From: an uncultured Prevotella sp.
GTDB lineage: Bacteria > Bacteroidota > Bacteroidia > Bacteroidales > Bacteroidaceae
Length of the DNA stretch: 49,513 nucleotides
Direction: 5' to 3'
NCBI GenBank assembly: GCA_944319815.1
Contig: CALUEX010000019.1
Coordinates: 1-49,513, forward strand
Shown: in pieces, positions 16,674-26,260 of the stretch
Layout of the letters: each line of letters starts with the position of its first letter
How positions within the stretch are numbered: position 1 is the stretch's first letter
The notes under the pieces: model-generated
Told to the model about the DNA's origin: nothing
Database searches by the model: none
The model's input: only the letters and a program-made list of their open reading frames with translations
Program-made: the position numbers and the translations under genes

Positions 16674-16800
16674 GTAGTTTTCTCCAGTAGTTAAAGTAGT
16701 TATCGCTCGTTTTACTCGCTAAGGAGTTAAAGACAAATGCCGTTCCTTTTAGGAGTTAAGGAGTTATGTAGTAACAAGGAGTTAAGACATTAGCCTTTTC
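16674..16800. repeat. TAACTCC-type low-complexity repeat block, inverse orientation
   Basis: Units such as AGTAGTTAAAGTAGTTATCG and CGCTAAGGAGTTAAAGACAA are the inverse of 110-300. Positions 16745-16800 match the inverse of 8456-8505. The unit GCTAAGGAGTTAAAGACAAATGC also recurs near 22290-22315. Confidence 0.7.
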
Positions 16801-16807
16801 ATTTATT

Positions 16808-16837
16808 CCCCTCCCCTCGGGGAGGACGGGAGGGGGC
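16808..16837. repeat. Pyrimidine/purine-rich hairpin repeat
   Basis: CCCCTCCCCTCGGGGAGGAC and the following GGGAGGGGGC form a hairpin just past the DUF3109 stop codon. It belongs to the family seen at 8422-8445, 20861-20961, 22554-22586, 37285-37310, 38968-39160 and 44245-44385. It may end the minus-strand dcw/ung/DUF3109 transcript. Confidence 0.7.
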
Positions 16838-16847
16838 TGGCCCCGCC

Positions 16848-17444
16848 TTACTTTACGTATCCTTGGCGGCGCAGCTCGTCCACGGTGGCCGCCAGCTCGT
16901 CGTACCACTCTTGGCCGAAGCGGCGCACGAGCGGCTCGCGCAGGAACTCGTAGACGCGCAGCCCGAGGGCCGCGCCCTTCATGCGGGCAGCCTCGCACAC
17001 GCTCCACTTGTGGTAGTTCAGCGCCGTGAGGCCGTTGCTCAGCCGCCTCTCGCGGATAGGGTAGAGCGCGCAGCTGATGGGCTTGCAGAACTTCGACTTG
17101 CCGCCGCGGTAGGCCTTCTCCAGCAGGCATAGGCACACGCCGCCCTCGTGGCAGGTGAACACGCAGTCTTTCGTGCCCACGATGCTCGTCACGAGTTCGC
17201 CGTCGGTGTCGTTGTAGGCCACTCCCTGGCGGTCTACAACGGCCTGTGCTGCGGCCGACATACCGCTCCACACGGTGTCGAGCGAGTCTTCTATTTCGGC
17301 TATTTCGTCGAGCGTGACGGGCGCGCCGGCGTCTCCCTCCACGCAGCACGCACCCTTGCAGGCGTCGAGGTCGCAGCAGAAAGTATTTGTTATGATGTCG
17401 GGCGACACGAGCACGTCGCCCACTTGTATTATAGGTAAATCCAT
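16848..17444 (-). CDS. DUF3109 family cysteine-rich protein
   Basis: The 198-residue protein matches DUF3109, a Bacteroidetes family of unknown function. Its cysteines are clustered: FCCDLDACKGACCVEGDAGA (about residues 24-44), DCVFTCHEGGVCLC near the middle, and FCKPISCALYP followed by WSVCEAA. This pattern suggests metal or Fe-S binding (inference). The start at 17444 (MDLPIIQVGD) suits the family; another ATG at 17465 would overlap the end of ung by 7 bp. It lies 14 bp after ung on the same strand, so the two are probably cotranscribed, and a repair-related role is only a guess from that. Confidence 0.85.
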   Translation of the reverse strand: MDLPIIQVGDVLVSPDIITNTFCCDLDACKGACCVEGDAGAPVTLDEIAEIEDSLDTVWSGMSAAAQAVVDRQGVAYNDTDGELVTSIVGTKDCVFTCHEGGVCLCLLEKAYRGGKSKFCKPISCALYPIRERRLSNGLTALNYHKWSVCEAARMKGAALGLRVYEFLREPLVRRFGQEWYDELAATVDELRRQGYVK

Positions 17445-17458
17445 ATTTAAACTAAATC

Positions 17459-18121
17459 CTACCATTTTATCGGTTCTATGCCGTATTTCTGTAGGTACTG
17501 GTTGGTCAGGCTGAAGTGGTGGTTGCCGAAGAAACCGCGGTGGGCCGACAGTGGCGACGGATGGGCCGAGCGCAGTATGAGGTGGCGCGAGGCGTCGATG
17601 AGCTGCGCCTTTCCTTGCGCGTAGCTGCCCCAGAGAATGAAGACGAGGTGCTCCCTGTTGGCCGACAGTGCCTTGATGGCGGCGTCGGTGAACTCCTCCC
17701 AGCCGTGCCTCTGGTGGCTGCCGGCGGCATGGGCGCGCACCGTCAGCGTGGCGTTGAGCAGCAGCACGCCCTGTTCGGCCCAGCGCACGAGGCTTCCGCT
17801 CTGCGGCGCAGGCGTGCCCGTGTCGGCCTGTATTTCCTTGAATATGTTGACAAGTGACGGCGGGAAGGGCACGCCCTCGTTCACCGAGAAGCACAGCCCT
17901 TGTGCTTGCCCCGGCTCGTGGTAGGGGTCTTGGCCTATGATTACGGCCTTAACCTTGTCGAACGGGCACAGGTTGAAGGCGTTGAAGATGAGCCTTCCCG
18001 GCGGGTAGCACGTGTTCTTGCGGTATTCGTCGTGCACGAACGCAGCCAATGCCGCGAAGTATGGCTTGCTGAATTCCGGTTCGAGGTGCCGCTTCCAGCT
18101 CTCTTCTATCTTTACGTCCAT
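17459..18121 (-). CDS. ung: Uracil-DNA glycosylase, family 1
   Basis: The 220-residue protein carries the family-1 motifs: the water-activating loop GQDPYH (residues 63-68, catalytic Asp65) and the minor-groove loop HPSPLSAHRGF (His187). The VFILWGSYAQGK segment is also typical. It removes uracil from DNA arising from cytosine deamination or dUTP incorporation and starts base excision repair in the cytoplasm. The gene lies 60 bp downstream of ftsW on the same strand. The window also encodes dUTPase and a dNTP triphosphohydrolase, but in separate units. Confidence 0.97.
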   Translation of the reverse strand: MDVKIEESWKRHLEPEFSKPYFAALAAFVHDEYRKNTCYPPGRLIFNAFNLCPFDKVKAVIIGQDPYHEPGQAQGLCFSVNEGVPFPPSLVNIFKEIQADTGTPAPQSGSLVRWAEQGVLLLNATLTVRAHAAGSHQRHGWEEFTDAAIKALSANREHLVFILWGSYAQGKAQLIDASRHLILRSAHPSPLSAHRGFFGNHHFSLTNQYLQKYGIEPIKW

Positions 18122-18181
18122 GTGTATCTTGGTTATTGTTGTTACGCTCTTGTTGCCGGTCTTGCCGCGCCGTGCGGCGTT

Positions 18182-19459
18182 TCAGGCTGCCACTGCGGGC
18201 TCGGGCGCAAGCTCCGCCTTGTCTTTTTTCTTGGCGGAGTGGCTTACGCTGAGGATTACCCCGATGTAGACGCAGTTGATGATGGTTGACGTTCCGCCCT
18301 TGCTGATGAGCGGCAGGGGCTGCCCCGTGACGGGCACGAGCCCCACGGCGACGGCCATGTTGAACAGTGCCTGCACCACGAGGAGCATGGCGAAGCCCAT
18401 AATCAGCAGCGCGGGGAAGGTGTTGGCGCAACGGTTGGCGATGGTTGCCGTGCGGAACAGCAGCACGATGTATAGCATACAGACAATCACGGCGCCGATG
18501 ATGCCAAGCTCCTCGATGATGATTGCATAGATGAAGTCGGAGAAGGCTTGTGACAGGAAGTCGCGCTCGACCGAGTTGCCTGGCCCTTTGCCTATGATGT
18601 TCGACGACGCTATGGCTATGTTGGCGTGTGCCGTCTGCGCGTCCTTGCCCAGGATGTCAACCTCCGACGGCGGCACGTAGTCGTTGCTCAGGAAGTTGTC
18701 TATGCGCGCTTTCCACGTGTCGAAGCGGTGAAACACTTTCTCGAAGACGGTCTCGTCCTTGTCTTTCTCCACCTGTTGCACCATCACCTGTTTGGGCGAT
18801 GCGGCGGCCTCGCGCTCCTTGTCGTGCCCGAACACCATCACCATCGACACCACGAAGGCGAGCAGCAGCATCACCGTGCCGAGCAACTTGCCGAGCTGTG
18901 CCTTGGGAACCTTGCCTATGAACATCATGAGGAACACCACCGTGCACAGCAACACGGCTGTAGAAAGGTTCTCGACCATGATTAGCGGAACGATGAAAGC
19001 GCACACTATGAGGATGTATTTGAACGCCCGCTTGTCGGCTCCCGTAGGCGTCTGCATGGCACTAAGCACCTGTGCCGTGGCGAGGATGAGTGCCCCCTTG
19101 GCTATTTCCGACGGCTGGAACTTGATGCCGAGGAAGTCAAGCCAGCGCTGCGAGCCGTTCGTGCTCTCGCCGATACACAGCACAATGACCAGCATGAGGA
19201 ATGAAAGCAGCAGGGCGAAGGGCGTCACTATCTTGAAGTAACGGCACTTTATGTTCATCGTGCCGACCATCACCACCACTCCGACGGCGAGCAGTGCGCA
19301 GTGCTTTAGTACGGGACTGAGGAAGTTCCCGCTCTTGAACGACAGGTTGCTCGATGCGCTGAATACCTCTATTATGCTGATGATGCACAAGAAAAGGAAC
19401 ACCGTCCAGATGACGGCGTCGCCCTTGAATTTGCCTTCGGAAGTCTTGTCTTTTAACAT
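18182..19459 (-). CDS. ftsW: Lipid II polymerase / cell division protein FtsW
   Basis: The 425-residue protein is a SEDS-family membrane protein with about ten helices. It shows KFQPSEIAKGALILATAQVL, the conserved P-S-E-x-A-K motif, and GLVPVTGQPLPLISKGGTS near the end. FtsW polymerises septal peptidoglycan together with the transpeptidase FtsI, which is encoded upstream. A roughly 90-residue hydrophilic, periplasmic loop (about 210-300, with KEREAASPKQVMVQQVEKDK-like composition) is as expected for Bacteroidetes. It follows murD by 55 bp. The next dcw gene, murG, is not downstream but 19 kb away on the other strand. Confidence 0.95.
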   Translation of the reverse strand: MLKDKTSEGKFKGDAVIWTVFLFLCIISIIEVFSASSNLSFKSGNFLSPVLKHCALLAVGVVVMVGTMNIKCRYFKIVTPFALLLSFLMLVIVLCIGESTNGSQRWLDFLGIKFQPSEIAKGALILATAQVLSAMQTPTGADKRAFKYILIVCAFIVPLIMVENLSTAVLLCTVVFLMMFIGKVPKAQLGKLLGTVMLLLAFVVSMVMVFGHDKEREAAASPKQVMVQQVEKDKDETVFEKVFHRFDTWKARIDNFLSNDYVPPSEVDILGKDAQTAHANIAIASSNIIGKGPGNSVERDFLSQAFSDFIYAIIIEELGIIGAVIVCMLYIVLLFRTATIANRCANTFPALLIMGFAMLLVVQALFNMAVAVGLVPVTGQPLPLISKGGTSTIINCVYIGVILSVSHSAKKKDKAELAPEPAVAA

Positions 19460-19514
19460 ATCTTGTTGTCTTTGTGTGCCGGAGGGCCGGATGTGCCCCC
19501 GGTTTCGGTATAAC

Positions 19515-20846
19515 TTACAGTGCCCTTACAAGTTCCTTGAACTGTTCGCCGCGGTCTTCCATGTTCTTGAACAGGTCGAAGCTGGCGCAGCAGGGGCTTA
19601 AAAGGACGGTGTCGCCGGGGCGGGCCATCTCGTAGCAGGCTGCCACGCAGTCTTTCATCGAGTGCGTGTCGCGCACCGGGATGCCCATCCCGTCGAAGAA
19701 GTCGTGCAGCTTCGTGTTGTCAGCCCCTAAGTAGACGAGGCCTGCGCACTTCTCTTTCACCAGCTCTTTTATGGCGTTATAGTCGTTGCCCTTGTCCTTT
19801 CCGCCGAGTATTAGTATTACGGGCGTCTTCATACTTTCGAGCGCATACCAGCACGCATCAACGTTCGTGGCCTTCGAGTCGTTGACGTATTGCACGCCGG
19901 CCACCTTCGTCACCTTCTCCAGTCGGTGCTCCACGCCGGGAAAGTCGCTAAGGCTCTTGCGTATGAACTCCTTTTTTATGCCGGCTACGTTTGACGCGAT
20001 GCCGGCTGCCAGCGAGTTGTAGATGTTGTGCTTGCCCGTCAGGCTAAGCTCCTCTTGCTCCATGTTGAAGGGCGTAGGCTTCTCGATTTTGTACTGTCCC
20101 TCCTCGATGTAGCCTATTGAACCTTTCTCCTTCAGCTCCGAGAAGGGGTATTGTATGGCACGGATGTCATATTTCTTCAGTTCGCGCCGTATCACGGGGT
20201 CGTCGTTCCAGTAGATGAACGAGTCGTCCTCGGTCTGGTTTTGCAGTATGCGCATCTTCGCGTTGACGTAGTTTTGCATACAGTTGCCGTAACGGTCGAG
20301 GTGGTCCGGGGTGATGTTTAGCAATATTGCGATGTTCGCGCGGAAGTCGTACATATTGTCCAACTGGAACGAACTAAGCTCTATGATGTAGTATTCGTGC
20401 GGCTCCTCGGCCACCTGCAGCGCGAGGCTGTTGCCTATGTTGCCGGCCAGTCCGGCGTCGTAGCCGGCGCTCTTGAAGATGTGGTAGATGAGCGAAGTTG
20501 TCGTAGTCTTGCCGTTGCTGCCCGTGATGCAAATCATCTTCGAGTCGGTGTAGCGCCCGGCGAACTCTATTTCGCTGATGATGTGGATGCCTTTCTCGGT
20601 GCATTTCCTTACCATCGGTGCGTCGTTAGGTATGCCGGGACTCTTTATTATTTCGTCGGCCGAGAGGATTTTCTCCTCCGTGTGCCGGCCTTCCTCCCAC
20701 GATATGCCGTGCGAGTCGAGCATATTCTTGTACTTGTCCTTGATTGCCGACATATCCGACACAAACACGTCGAAGCCCTGCTTCTTTGCCAGCACGGCTG
20801 CTCCGGCACCGCTTTCTCCTGCTCCGAGTATTACTATTCGTTTCAT
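19515..20846 (-). CDS. murD: UDP-N-acetylmuramoyl-L-alanine--D-glutamate ligase
   Basis: From the ATG at 20846 (MKRIVILGAGESGAG) the protein is 443 residues, normal for MurD. The N-terminal Rossmann-like domain binds the UDP substrate, the ATP-binding loop is GSNGKTTT (residues 109-116), and the C-terminal domain has VNDSKATNVDACWYALES and LSPCCASFDLF. It adds D-glutamate to UDP-MurNAc-L-Ala in the cytoplasm. The upstream 96 nt are open but consist of the pyrimidine-rich repeat, so the later start is right. It follows mraY after a 123-bp gap filled by two hairpin repeats. Confidence 0.96.
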   Translation of the reverse strand: MKRIVILGAGESGAGAAVLAKKQGFDVFVSDMSAIKDKYKNMLDSHGISWEEGRHTEEKILSADEIIKSPGIPNDAPMVRKCTEKGIHIISEIEFAGRYTDSKMICITGSNGKTTTTSLIYHIFKSAGYDAGLAGNIGNSLALQVAEEPHEYYIIELSSFQLDNMYDFRANIAILLNITPDHLDRYGNCMQNYVNAKMRILQNQTEDDSFIYWNDDPVIRRELKKYDIRAIQYPFSELKEKGSIGYIEEGQYKIEKPTPFNMEQEELSLTGKHNIYNSLAAGIASNVAGIKKEFIRKSLSDFPGVEHRLEKVTKVAGVQYVNDSKATNVDACWYALESMKTPVILILGGKDKGNDYNAIKELVKEKCAGLVYLGADNTKLHDFFDGMGIPVRDTHSMKDCVAACYEMARPGDTVLLSPCCASFDLFKNMEDRGEQFKELVRAL

Positions 20847-20860
20847 GTTGTGAATATTTA

Positions 20861-20961
20861 GCCCCTCCCAACCTCCCCAATGGGGAGGGGTAAAGTTTCT
20901 TTTGTTGCTCTTTCTGTCTTTACTTGTCAGTCCCCTCCCCACCGGGGAGGCCGGGAGGGGG
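20861..20961. repeat. Pair of pyrimidine/purine-rich hairpins between mraY and murD
   Basis: One hairpin (20861-20890) reads CCCCTCCCAACCTCCCCAAT then GGGGAGGGG; the other (20931-20961) reads CCCCTCCCCACCGGGGAGGC then CGGGAGGGGG. They fill nearly all of the gap between two genes that are normally tightly linked in the dcw operon. Confidence 0.75.
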
Positions 20962-20969
20962 CTTCCGCT

Positions 20970-22241
20970 TTATCTTATTTTCAGCGTTATGATGGTCAGG
21001 GCGGCGAGTATGATGGTCACAATCCAGAAGCGGATGGTGATTTTCGACTCGTGCACTGCGCCCTTGGGTTTCTTGAAAAGGTACTTGGTTTCGGGGTCGA
21101 GCTGGCTCTGCTGCGTGCGGAACGTGTCGTGCAGCGGGGCCCGCTTGAAGACGCGCTGCTTCACTCCGCGGCGCGTGCCCAGCTTGGCGTACCACACTTG
21201 GATGATTACGCTAAGGCTCTCAACGAAGAAAATGCCGCACAGTATGGGCAGCATCAGCTCCTTGTGGATGATGATTGCGCACACGGCTATTATGCCGCCG
21301 ATGGTCAGCGAGCCGGTGTCGCCCATGAAGATTTGCGCCGGGTAGGCGTTGTACCACAGGAAACCTATGAGCGCGCCGACGAACGCGCACATGAACACCA
21401 CAAGCTCCTGCGAGCCCGGTATGTACATTATGTTCAAGTAGGCGGCGTACTCTATATGGCTCGATACGTATGCGAAGATGCCGAGGGCCACGCCTATTAT
21501 GGCCGAGTTGCCGGCGCACATACCGTCCATTCCGTCGTTGAGGTTGGCTCCGTTAGACACCGCCGTCACCACGAGTATGGTCATCACGACGAACAGTATC
21601 CAGCCCGCCATGTGCTTGTACTTGCCGCAGAAGCCCATCAGGTTGGAGTAGTCGAGGTTGTGGCCCTTGACGAAGGGGATGGTGGTCTTGAGCGACTTGC
21701 GTGCCTCGGGCCTGTGTTTTACTACCATCTCCTGCCCGTCCTGCTTCTCGATGGCGAGGTTCTCGTTGATTTTCGCGTCGGGGCTGTACCACAGCATCAG
21801 GCCGACGATGAGGCCGATGCTCACCTGTCCCACGATTTTGAAGCGTCCCGGCAGCCCCTCCTTGTTGTGGCGGAATATCTTGATGTAGTCGTCAAGGCCG
21901 CCGAGGAAGCCAAGCCACACGGTCGTTATAATCATCAGGATGAGGTAGATGTTGCGCATACGGCCCAGCAGCAGCACGGGCACGAGGATGGCAACGATGA
22001 TGATGACGCCGCCCATCGACGGCACCCCGATTTTCTGTACGCCGAAGGGGTCGATTTTGGCGTCGCGCTGCGTCTCGGTGATTTGCTTGCCCTTGAGGTA
22101 CTTGATGAACTTCTCGCCGAACCATGCCGATATGACTAACGCCAGTATCAGCGCCAGTAGCGAGCGGAACGATATGTATCCCCAGACGTGGGAACCTGGG
22201 ATGCCGAACTGTTCTAAGAACCGGAATAGGTAGTATAACAT
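20970..22241 (-). CDS. mraY: Phospho-N-acetylmuramoyl-pentapeptide transferase
   Basis: The 423-residue integral membrane protein has the MraY signatures: the Asp pair in GGLDDYIK (Asp117-Asp118), NDGMDG (235-240) and the late FVESLSVIIQVWYAKLGTRR region. It links UDP-MurNAc-pentapeptide to undecaprenyl phosphate, giving lipid I. It is longer than the roughly 360-residue E. coli enzyme, with a hydrophilic insert at about residues 155-205, a feature seen in Bacteroidetes. It follows murE after a 389-bp repeat-filled gap; murF, found here in many other bacteria, is absent. Confidence 0.97.
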   Translation of the reverse strand: MLYYLFRFLEQFGIPGSHVWGYISFRSLLALILALVISAWFGEKFIKYLKGKQITETQRDAKIDPFGVQKIGVPSMGGVIIIVAILVPVLLLGRMRNIYLILMIITTVWLGFLGGLDDYIKIFRHNKEGLPGRFKIVGQVSIGLIVGLMLWYSPDAKINENLAIEKQDGQEMVVKHRPEARKSLKTTIPFVKGHNLDYSNLMGFCGKYKHMAGWILFVVMTILVVTAVSNGANLNDGMDGMCAGNSAIIGVALGIFAYVSSHIEYAAYLNIMYIPGSQELVVFMCAFVGALIGFLWYNAYPAQIFMGDTGSLTIGGIIAVCAIIIHKELMLPILCGIFFVESLSVIIQVWYAKLGTRRGVKQRVFKRAPLHDTFRTQQSQLDPETKYLFKKPKGAVHESKITIRFWIVTIILAALTIITLKIR

Positions 22242-22630
22242 GATATTTTTGATAATTAAAGGAGTTAAAGTTGTTAACGTTCGCTTCGTTTGCTAAGGAG
22301 CTAAAGACAAATGCTTTGCCGTTTGCAGAATTTTTAAATTTTACCTGTTAATGTTTAATTTCGCAATCCATGTCCTTCCGCCTTGTAAAAGGTGCCATTT
22401 TAGGGGCTGAAAGGTATCCTTTTGCAGCCTCGTTTGTGCCCTTTTGCAAAGTGCCTGGCTGTCAGGCGGTTGCGCGGGGCGCTCTTTATGTGGGCTGGGA
22501 GGGCTGGGAGTGTTGGGATAACTGCGCCGTTGCCATCCGCAAAAGGTTGCCACGCTCCCTCCCTTCGGGAGGGGTGGGGTAGGTGTTCCTTCCGGTTGGG
22601 GTGGGTGTTTGGGGATTTGTAATTTGGTGT
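22242..22630. other. Repeat-filled gap between murE and mraY
   Basis: A TAACTCC-type repeat (22255-22320), a degenerate TGTAAAAGG repeat (22383-22460) and a pyrimidine/purine-rich hairpin (22554-22586, GCTCCCTCCCTTCGGGAGGG) occupy this 389-bp gap inside the dcw operon. No gene and no clear internal promoter is seen. Confidence 0.65.
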
Positions 22631-24085
22631 TTATTCTCCTGCAAATATCTCCTCCAGCACCTCCTTGTCGTCGAAGTGGTGCTTTACGCCCCGTATTTCC
22701 TGGTAGTTCTCGTGCCCCTTGCCGGCCACGAGGATGACGTCCCCTTTCTGAGCCATCATGCAGGCGGTGCGTATCGCCTCCTTGCGGTCAACGATGCTGA
22801 CCACCTTTTTCATCTGTTTTGCGTCGAGCCCGGCCAGCATATCGTCGATGATGGCTTGCGGCTCCTCGAAGCGCGGATTGTCGCTCGTTATGATAACGCG
22901 GTCGCTTTGCTTTACGGCCTCTTGCGCCATGAGCGGCCTCTTGCCCTTGTCGCGGTTGCCGCCGGCGCCGCACACGGTGATGACGTGCCCCTTGCCGCCC
23001 AGCACTTCGTGTATGGCCTTGAGCACGTTCTCCAGCGCGTCGGGCGTGTGGGCATAGTCAACTATGGCCGTGAAGCCCTCGGGCGAGTGTACGGGGTCGA
23101 GCCTTCCGCTGACGCTTTTCAGCGTGCTCATGGCCACGAGCACGTCCTCCGGCTTCTCGCCCAGCATCACCGCCGCGCCGTAAACGGCCAGCAGGTTGCT
23201 CACGTTGAACTTGCCGATGAACTGCACGCCCACCTCGCGACCGTCAATCTCGATGTACATACCGCCGAAGTGGCACTCAAGGATTTTGGCGCGGAAGTCG
23301 GCCATGCGCTGCGTCGAGTACGTCTTAACCGTAGCCTTGGTGTTCTGCACCATCACCATGCCGTTCTTGTCGTCGGCGTTGGTTATGGCGAAAGCACCCT
23401 TGGGCAGGCTGTCGAAGAAGGCTTTTTTGGCGTTGCGGTAGTTCTCGAACGTCTTGTGGTAGTCCAGGTGGTCGCGCGTCAGGTTGGTGAAGATGCCCCC
23501 CGCAAACTTCAGTCCGCCTATGCGCTTCTGCGCTATGGCGTGCGAGCTGCACTCCATGAAGGCATACTGGCATCCGGCCTCCACCATCCTGTGCAGCAGG
23601 TGGTTAAGCTCGATGGGGTCGGGCGTCGTGTGGTCGGCGGGTATTTGCTCGTCCTCTATGTAGTTGCATACGGTCGAGAGCAGTCCGCAACGGTAGCCCA
23701 GCTTGCGGAACATATTATATAATAAGGTGGCGATGGTGGTCTTCCCGTTCGTTCCCGTTACGCCCACGAGCTTCAGTTTGCGCGACGGGTCGCCGTAGAA
23801 TTGCGTCGCCGCTTCGCCCACGGCATCCTCCGTTGACTTCACCTGCACGTAGGTGACGCCCTCGGCAAGCGTCTCGGGCAGCTCCTCGCACATCACGGCG
23901 GCAGCCCCTTGCTCAACGGCCTTGCCTATGAAGGTGTGCCCGTCTACCTGTGTTCCTTTCATGGCGACGAACAGGTGGCCGTCGGCTATGCGGCGTGAGT
24001 CGATGTTCACGCCCTTTATCTCAATGTCCGTACTGCCCGTTATGCTTACGGGGCGGATGTTCCTGATGATTTCTCCAAGTGTCAT
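22631..24085 (-). CDS. murE: UDP-N-acetylmuramoyl-tripeptide synthetase, meso-DAP type
   Basis: The 484-residue protein has the Mur ligase ATP loop GTNGKTT (residues 111-117), [13 protein letters not shown] in the central domain, and DNPR at 402-405, the motif that marks meso-diaminopimelate-adding MurE. It adds the third residue of the stem peptide in the cytoplasm. The start at 24085 ([10 protein letters not shown]) lies 12 bp after ftsI, so the two are cotranscribed. Normal length and no oddities. Confidence 0.97.
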   Translation of the reverse strand: MTLGEIIRNIRPVSITGSTDIEIKGVNIDSRRIADGHLFVAMKGTQVDGHTFIGKAVEQGAAAVMCEELPETLAEGVTYVQVKSTEDAVGEAATQFYGDPSRKLKLVGVTGTNGKTTIATLLYNMFRKLGYRCGLLSTVCNYIEDEQIPADHTTPDPIELNHLLHRMVEAGCQYAFMECSSHAIAQKRIGGLKFAGGIFTNLTRDHLDYHKTFENYRNAKKAFFDSLPKGAFAITNADDKNGMVMVQNTKATVKTYSTQRMADFRAKILECHFGGMYIEIDGREVGVQFIGKFNVSNLLAVYGAAVMLGEKPEDVLVAMSTLKSVSGRLDPVHSPEGFTAIVDYAHTPDALENVLKAIHEVLGGKGHVITVCGAGGNRDKGKRPLMAQEAVKQSDRVIITSDNPRFEEPQAIIDDMLAGLDAKQMKKVVSIVDRKEAIRTACMMAQKGDVILVAGKGHENYQEIRGVKHHFDDKEVLEEIFAGE

Positions 24086-24097
24086 ATATGTCTGTTT

Positions 24098-26260
24098 TTA
24101 TATTTCCAAGCTAAGTGTGCAGGTCTCGCCCTTCCTTACCGTCTTGCCCGGCGCGAGGCTCTGGCTCTTCACCTTGCCGCGTCCGTGCAGCCTTACCTTC
24201 ACCCCGCGGCTCTCAAGCAGGTAGACGGCGTCCCTCGCCCCCATGCCTTTCACGTCCGGCACGACGTTGCTTGCCCACTGTCTGCCCTTTGCCAGCGATA
24301 CGGCCGACGTGCTGTTTTTTGCCGTTCCCCATACGGGCAAGTCGTCGGAGCCGGTCGCGTTCCAGTTGAGACTTGTGTTGATGCCCAGCTGTGACAGCAC
24401 GTACCTTGCGGCGTTCATGTCGCCCGACTTGACGTCGGGTATTAGTATGGAGAGCGAGTCGCGTGCGTCCGTGACGTCGAGCTTCAGGTCTTGCGCCATT
24501 ATTCCTTCCGCGATGTCGTGGAACACCGATGCGCTGAAGCCGCTCGAGGCCGGCAGTCCTGCCCTCTGTATGCACACGATGCAGCTGTAACGTGGCGCAT
24601 CGGCGGGGAAGAAGCCGACGAAGCTGAGCAGATAGTTCATCGTTCCCGACTTGTATCCTGCCGCGCCTTTCGATATTTGGGCCGTTCCCGTCTTTCCTGC
24701 GACCTTGAACGACGGCGAGCCGGCCTTCTTCCCGAGGCCCTGGCTGACAACGTGCTCCAGTATGGTGGTGATTTCGCGCAGGGTCTTCTCCTTGCAGATG
24801 CGCTGCTTGATGACCTCCGGCGCATACTCCCTGATGACCTGCCCGTCCTTCATCACTGCCTTTACGAACCTCGGGCGCATCATCGTGCCGCCGTTGGCTA
24901 TGGCGTTATAGAACGTAAGGGTCGATATTGGGGGCACCTGCGTCTCGTATCCTATGCTCATCCATGGCAGCGCCGTCTTGCTCCAGTTTACGTACTGGCC
25001 GCGCTTGTTCTTCTTCGGCATACGGATGCGGGGCGGCGCATAGCCCACGATGGGCAGCTTCAGGTCCTCGCGTATGCCTATGCGGTCGAGTCCTTGGACG
25101 AACTTCTCCGGGTTCTTCCCGTAATATTTGTCTATTATGCGGCTTACTCCGATGTTCGAGCTGTACTCCAACGTCTGCGGCAACGTCAGCACCTGGTAGC
25201 CTCCGCGGTGCCAGTTGTGGTCGCGCATCTTGGCCCCGTACATATCCCAGATGCCGCTCCCGGTGTCAACTTTGTACGTCGTGTCAACCACGCCGTCGTC
25301 CAACGCAACCATGAGCGATGCCGTCTTGAACACCGAACCGGGCTCGAGCAGGTCTGACACGGCGCTGTTCTTGATTTCGTAATACTCGCCGTCGGCGCAC
25401 TTCGTCATGTTCACTATGGCCTTGATGTCGCCCGTCTTCACCTCCATCACCATCGCAACGCCCACGCTGCCGTTGATTTCCTTCAGCTCGTTGATGAGCG
25501 AACGCTCCACGAGGTCTTGCATATTGACGTCTATGGTGGTCACGATGTCGGCACCGTCAATGGGGTCTATCTGCGTGATGTTGAGGTTCTTGCCCCTTAT
25601 TCGCTGGCGGCGGATTTTGCCGTTCTTGCCGCGCAGGATTGAGTCGTATGACAGTTCGAGGCCGAACTGGGCCGTGTCTTTCGCCCCGTAGAGGTCGCCT
25701 ATGGTTCGCTTTGCCAGCGAACCGAACGGGCGTTGGCGTGCGTTGAACTTCTCGTAGTGGAAGCCTCCCTTGTTGCTTGACAGGCAGAAGACCGGCAACT
25801 TCTTCACTTCGGAGAATACGTCGTAGCTCACCCTGCGCTTCCAGATGGGCCAGTGGCGGCTGCCCTTGGCGCGTCCTTTCTCCAGGTGGCTCTTGAATTC
25901 GGCCGCGGTCTTTTCCGGGAAAATCTCGTGGAGGCCCATGCAGATGCTGTCAACCTTGGCGTTCCAGAGCGAGTCGCGCGTCTCGTTGTCGTCTCCCCCG
26001 GCCTTGAAGTCCATGAACAGCCTGAACTCAGGCAGCGAGCTGGCCATCAGCCGCCCGTCGCAGCTAAGGATATTGCCGCGTATGGGCTTCACGTCAACGC
26101 TGTCCTTCGTGAGCGTCGAGGCCACGGCCATCCAGTAACTGCGCTCCACGGTGGCGATGTAGACGATTTTCACGAGTATGGCCAGGCTGACTGCAAGCAT
26201 TGCGTAGGCCACGACCTTGTAACGCTTTATTATTTTCTTCCTGTCGAACATACTACTCAT
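24098..26260 (-). CDS. ftsI: Septal peptidoglycan transpeptidase FtsI (PBP3) with PASTA domain
   Basis: The 720-residue protein has a cytoplasmic tail, one membrane helix (about 16-36), a PBP dimerisation domain, and a transpeptidase domain with S-V-F-K (Ser309 nucleophile), SSN (367-369) and KTG (523-525). A single PASTA domain ends the protein (about 655-720, VVPDVKGMGARDAVYLLESR). It cross-links septal peptidoglycan with FtsW. A C-terminal PASTA is common in Bacteroidetes FtsI but absent from E. coli. The start at 26260 overlaps the end of ftsL by 8 bp (ATGAGTAG), suggesting translational coupling; ATG at 26251 is an alternative. Confidence 0.95.
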   Translation of the reverse strand: MSSMFDRKKIIKRYKVVAYAMLAVSLAILVKIVYIATVERSYWMAVASTLTKDSVDVKPIRGNILSCDGRLMASSLPEFRLFMDFKAGGDDNETRDSLWNAKVDSICMGLHEIFPEKTAAEFKSHLEKGRAKGSRHWPIWKRRVSYDVFSEVKKLPVFCLSSNKGGFHYEKFNARQRPFGSLAKRTIGDLYGAKDTAQFGLELSYDSILRGKNGKIRRQRIRGKNLNITQIDPIDGADIVTTIDVNMQDLVERSLINELKEINGSVGVAMVMEVKTGDIKAIVNMTKCADGEYYEIKNSAVSDLLEPGSVFKTASLMVALDDGVVDTTYKVDTGSGIWDMYGAKMRDHNWHRGGYQVLTLPQTLEYSSNIGVSRIIDKYYGKNPEKFVQGLDRIGIREDLKLPIVGYAPPRIRMPKKNKRGQYVNWSKTALPWMSIGYETQVPPISTLTFYNAIANGGTMMRPRFVKAVMKDGQVIREYAPEVIKQRICKEKTLREITTILEHVVSQGLGKKAGSPSFKVAGKTGTAQISKGAAGYKSGTMNYLLSFVGFFPADAPRYSCIVCIQRAGLPASSGFSASVFHDIAEGIMAQDLKLDVTDARDSLSILIPDVKSGDMNAARYVLSQLGINTSLNWNATGSDDLPVWGTAKNSTSAVSLAKGRQWASNVVPDVKGMGARDAVYLLESRGVKVRLHGRGKVKSQSLAPGKTVRKGETCTLSLEI

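Larger units (their letters stand above)
16093..16847. other. Repeat-rich intergenic region between transporter and DUF3109 genes
   Basis: This 755-bp gap, between convergent genes, holds a perfect palindrome (16177-16221), a GTAG hairpin (16397-16421) with its long flank, a 193-bp MITE-like element (16476-16668), TAACTCC-type repeats (16674-16800) and a pyrimidine-rich hairpin (16808-16837). No gene is supported. Confidence 0.7.

Noticed and set aside
17466-17894. Upstream extension of the DUF3109 frame through ung
   Set aside because: The extra 140 or so residues would be read out of frame through ung and have no domain; the family normally starts near MDLPIIQVG.
20880-22139. 419-codon open frame on the plus strand
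   Set aside because: It is antisense to mraY and starts in a hairpin repeat; the His/Tyr/Asp-rich translation has no family resemblance.
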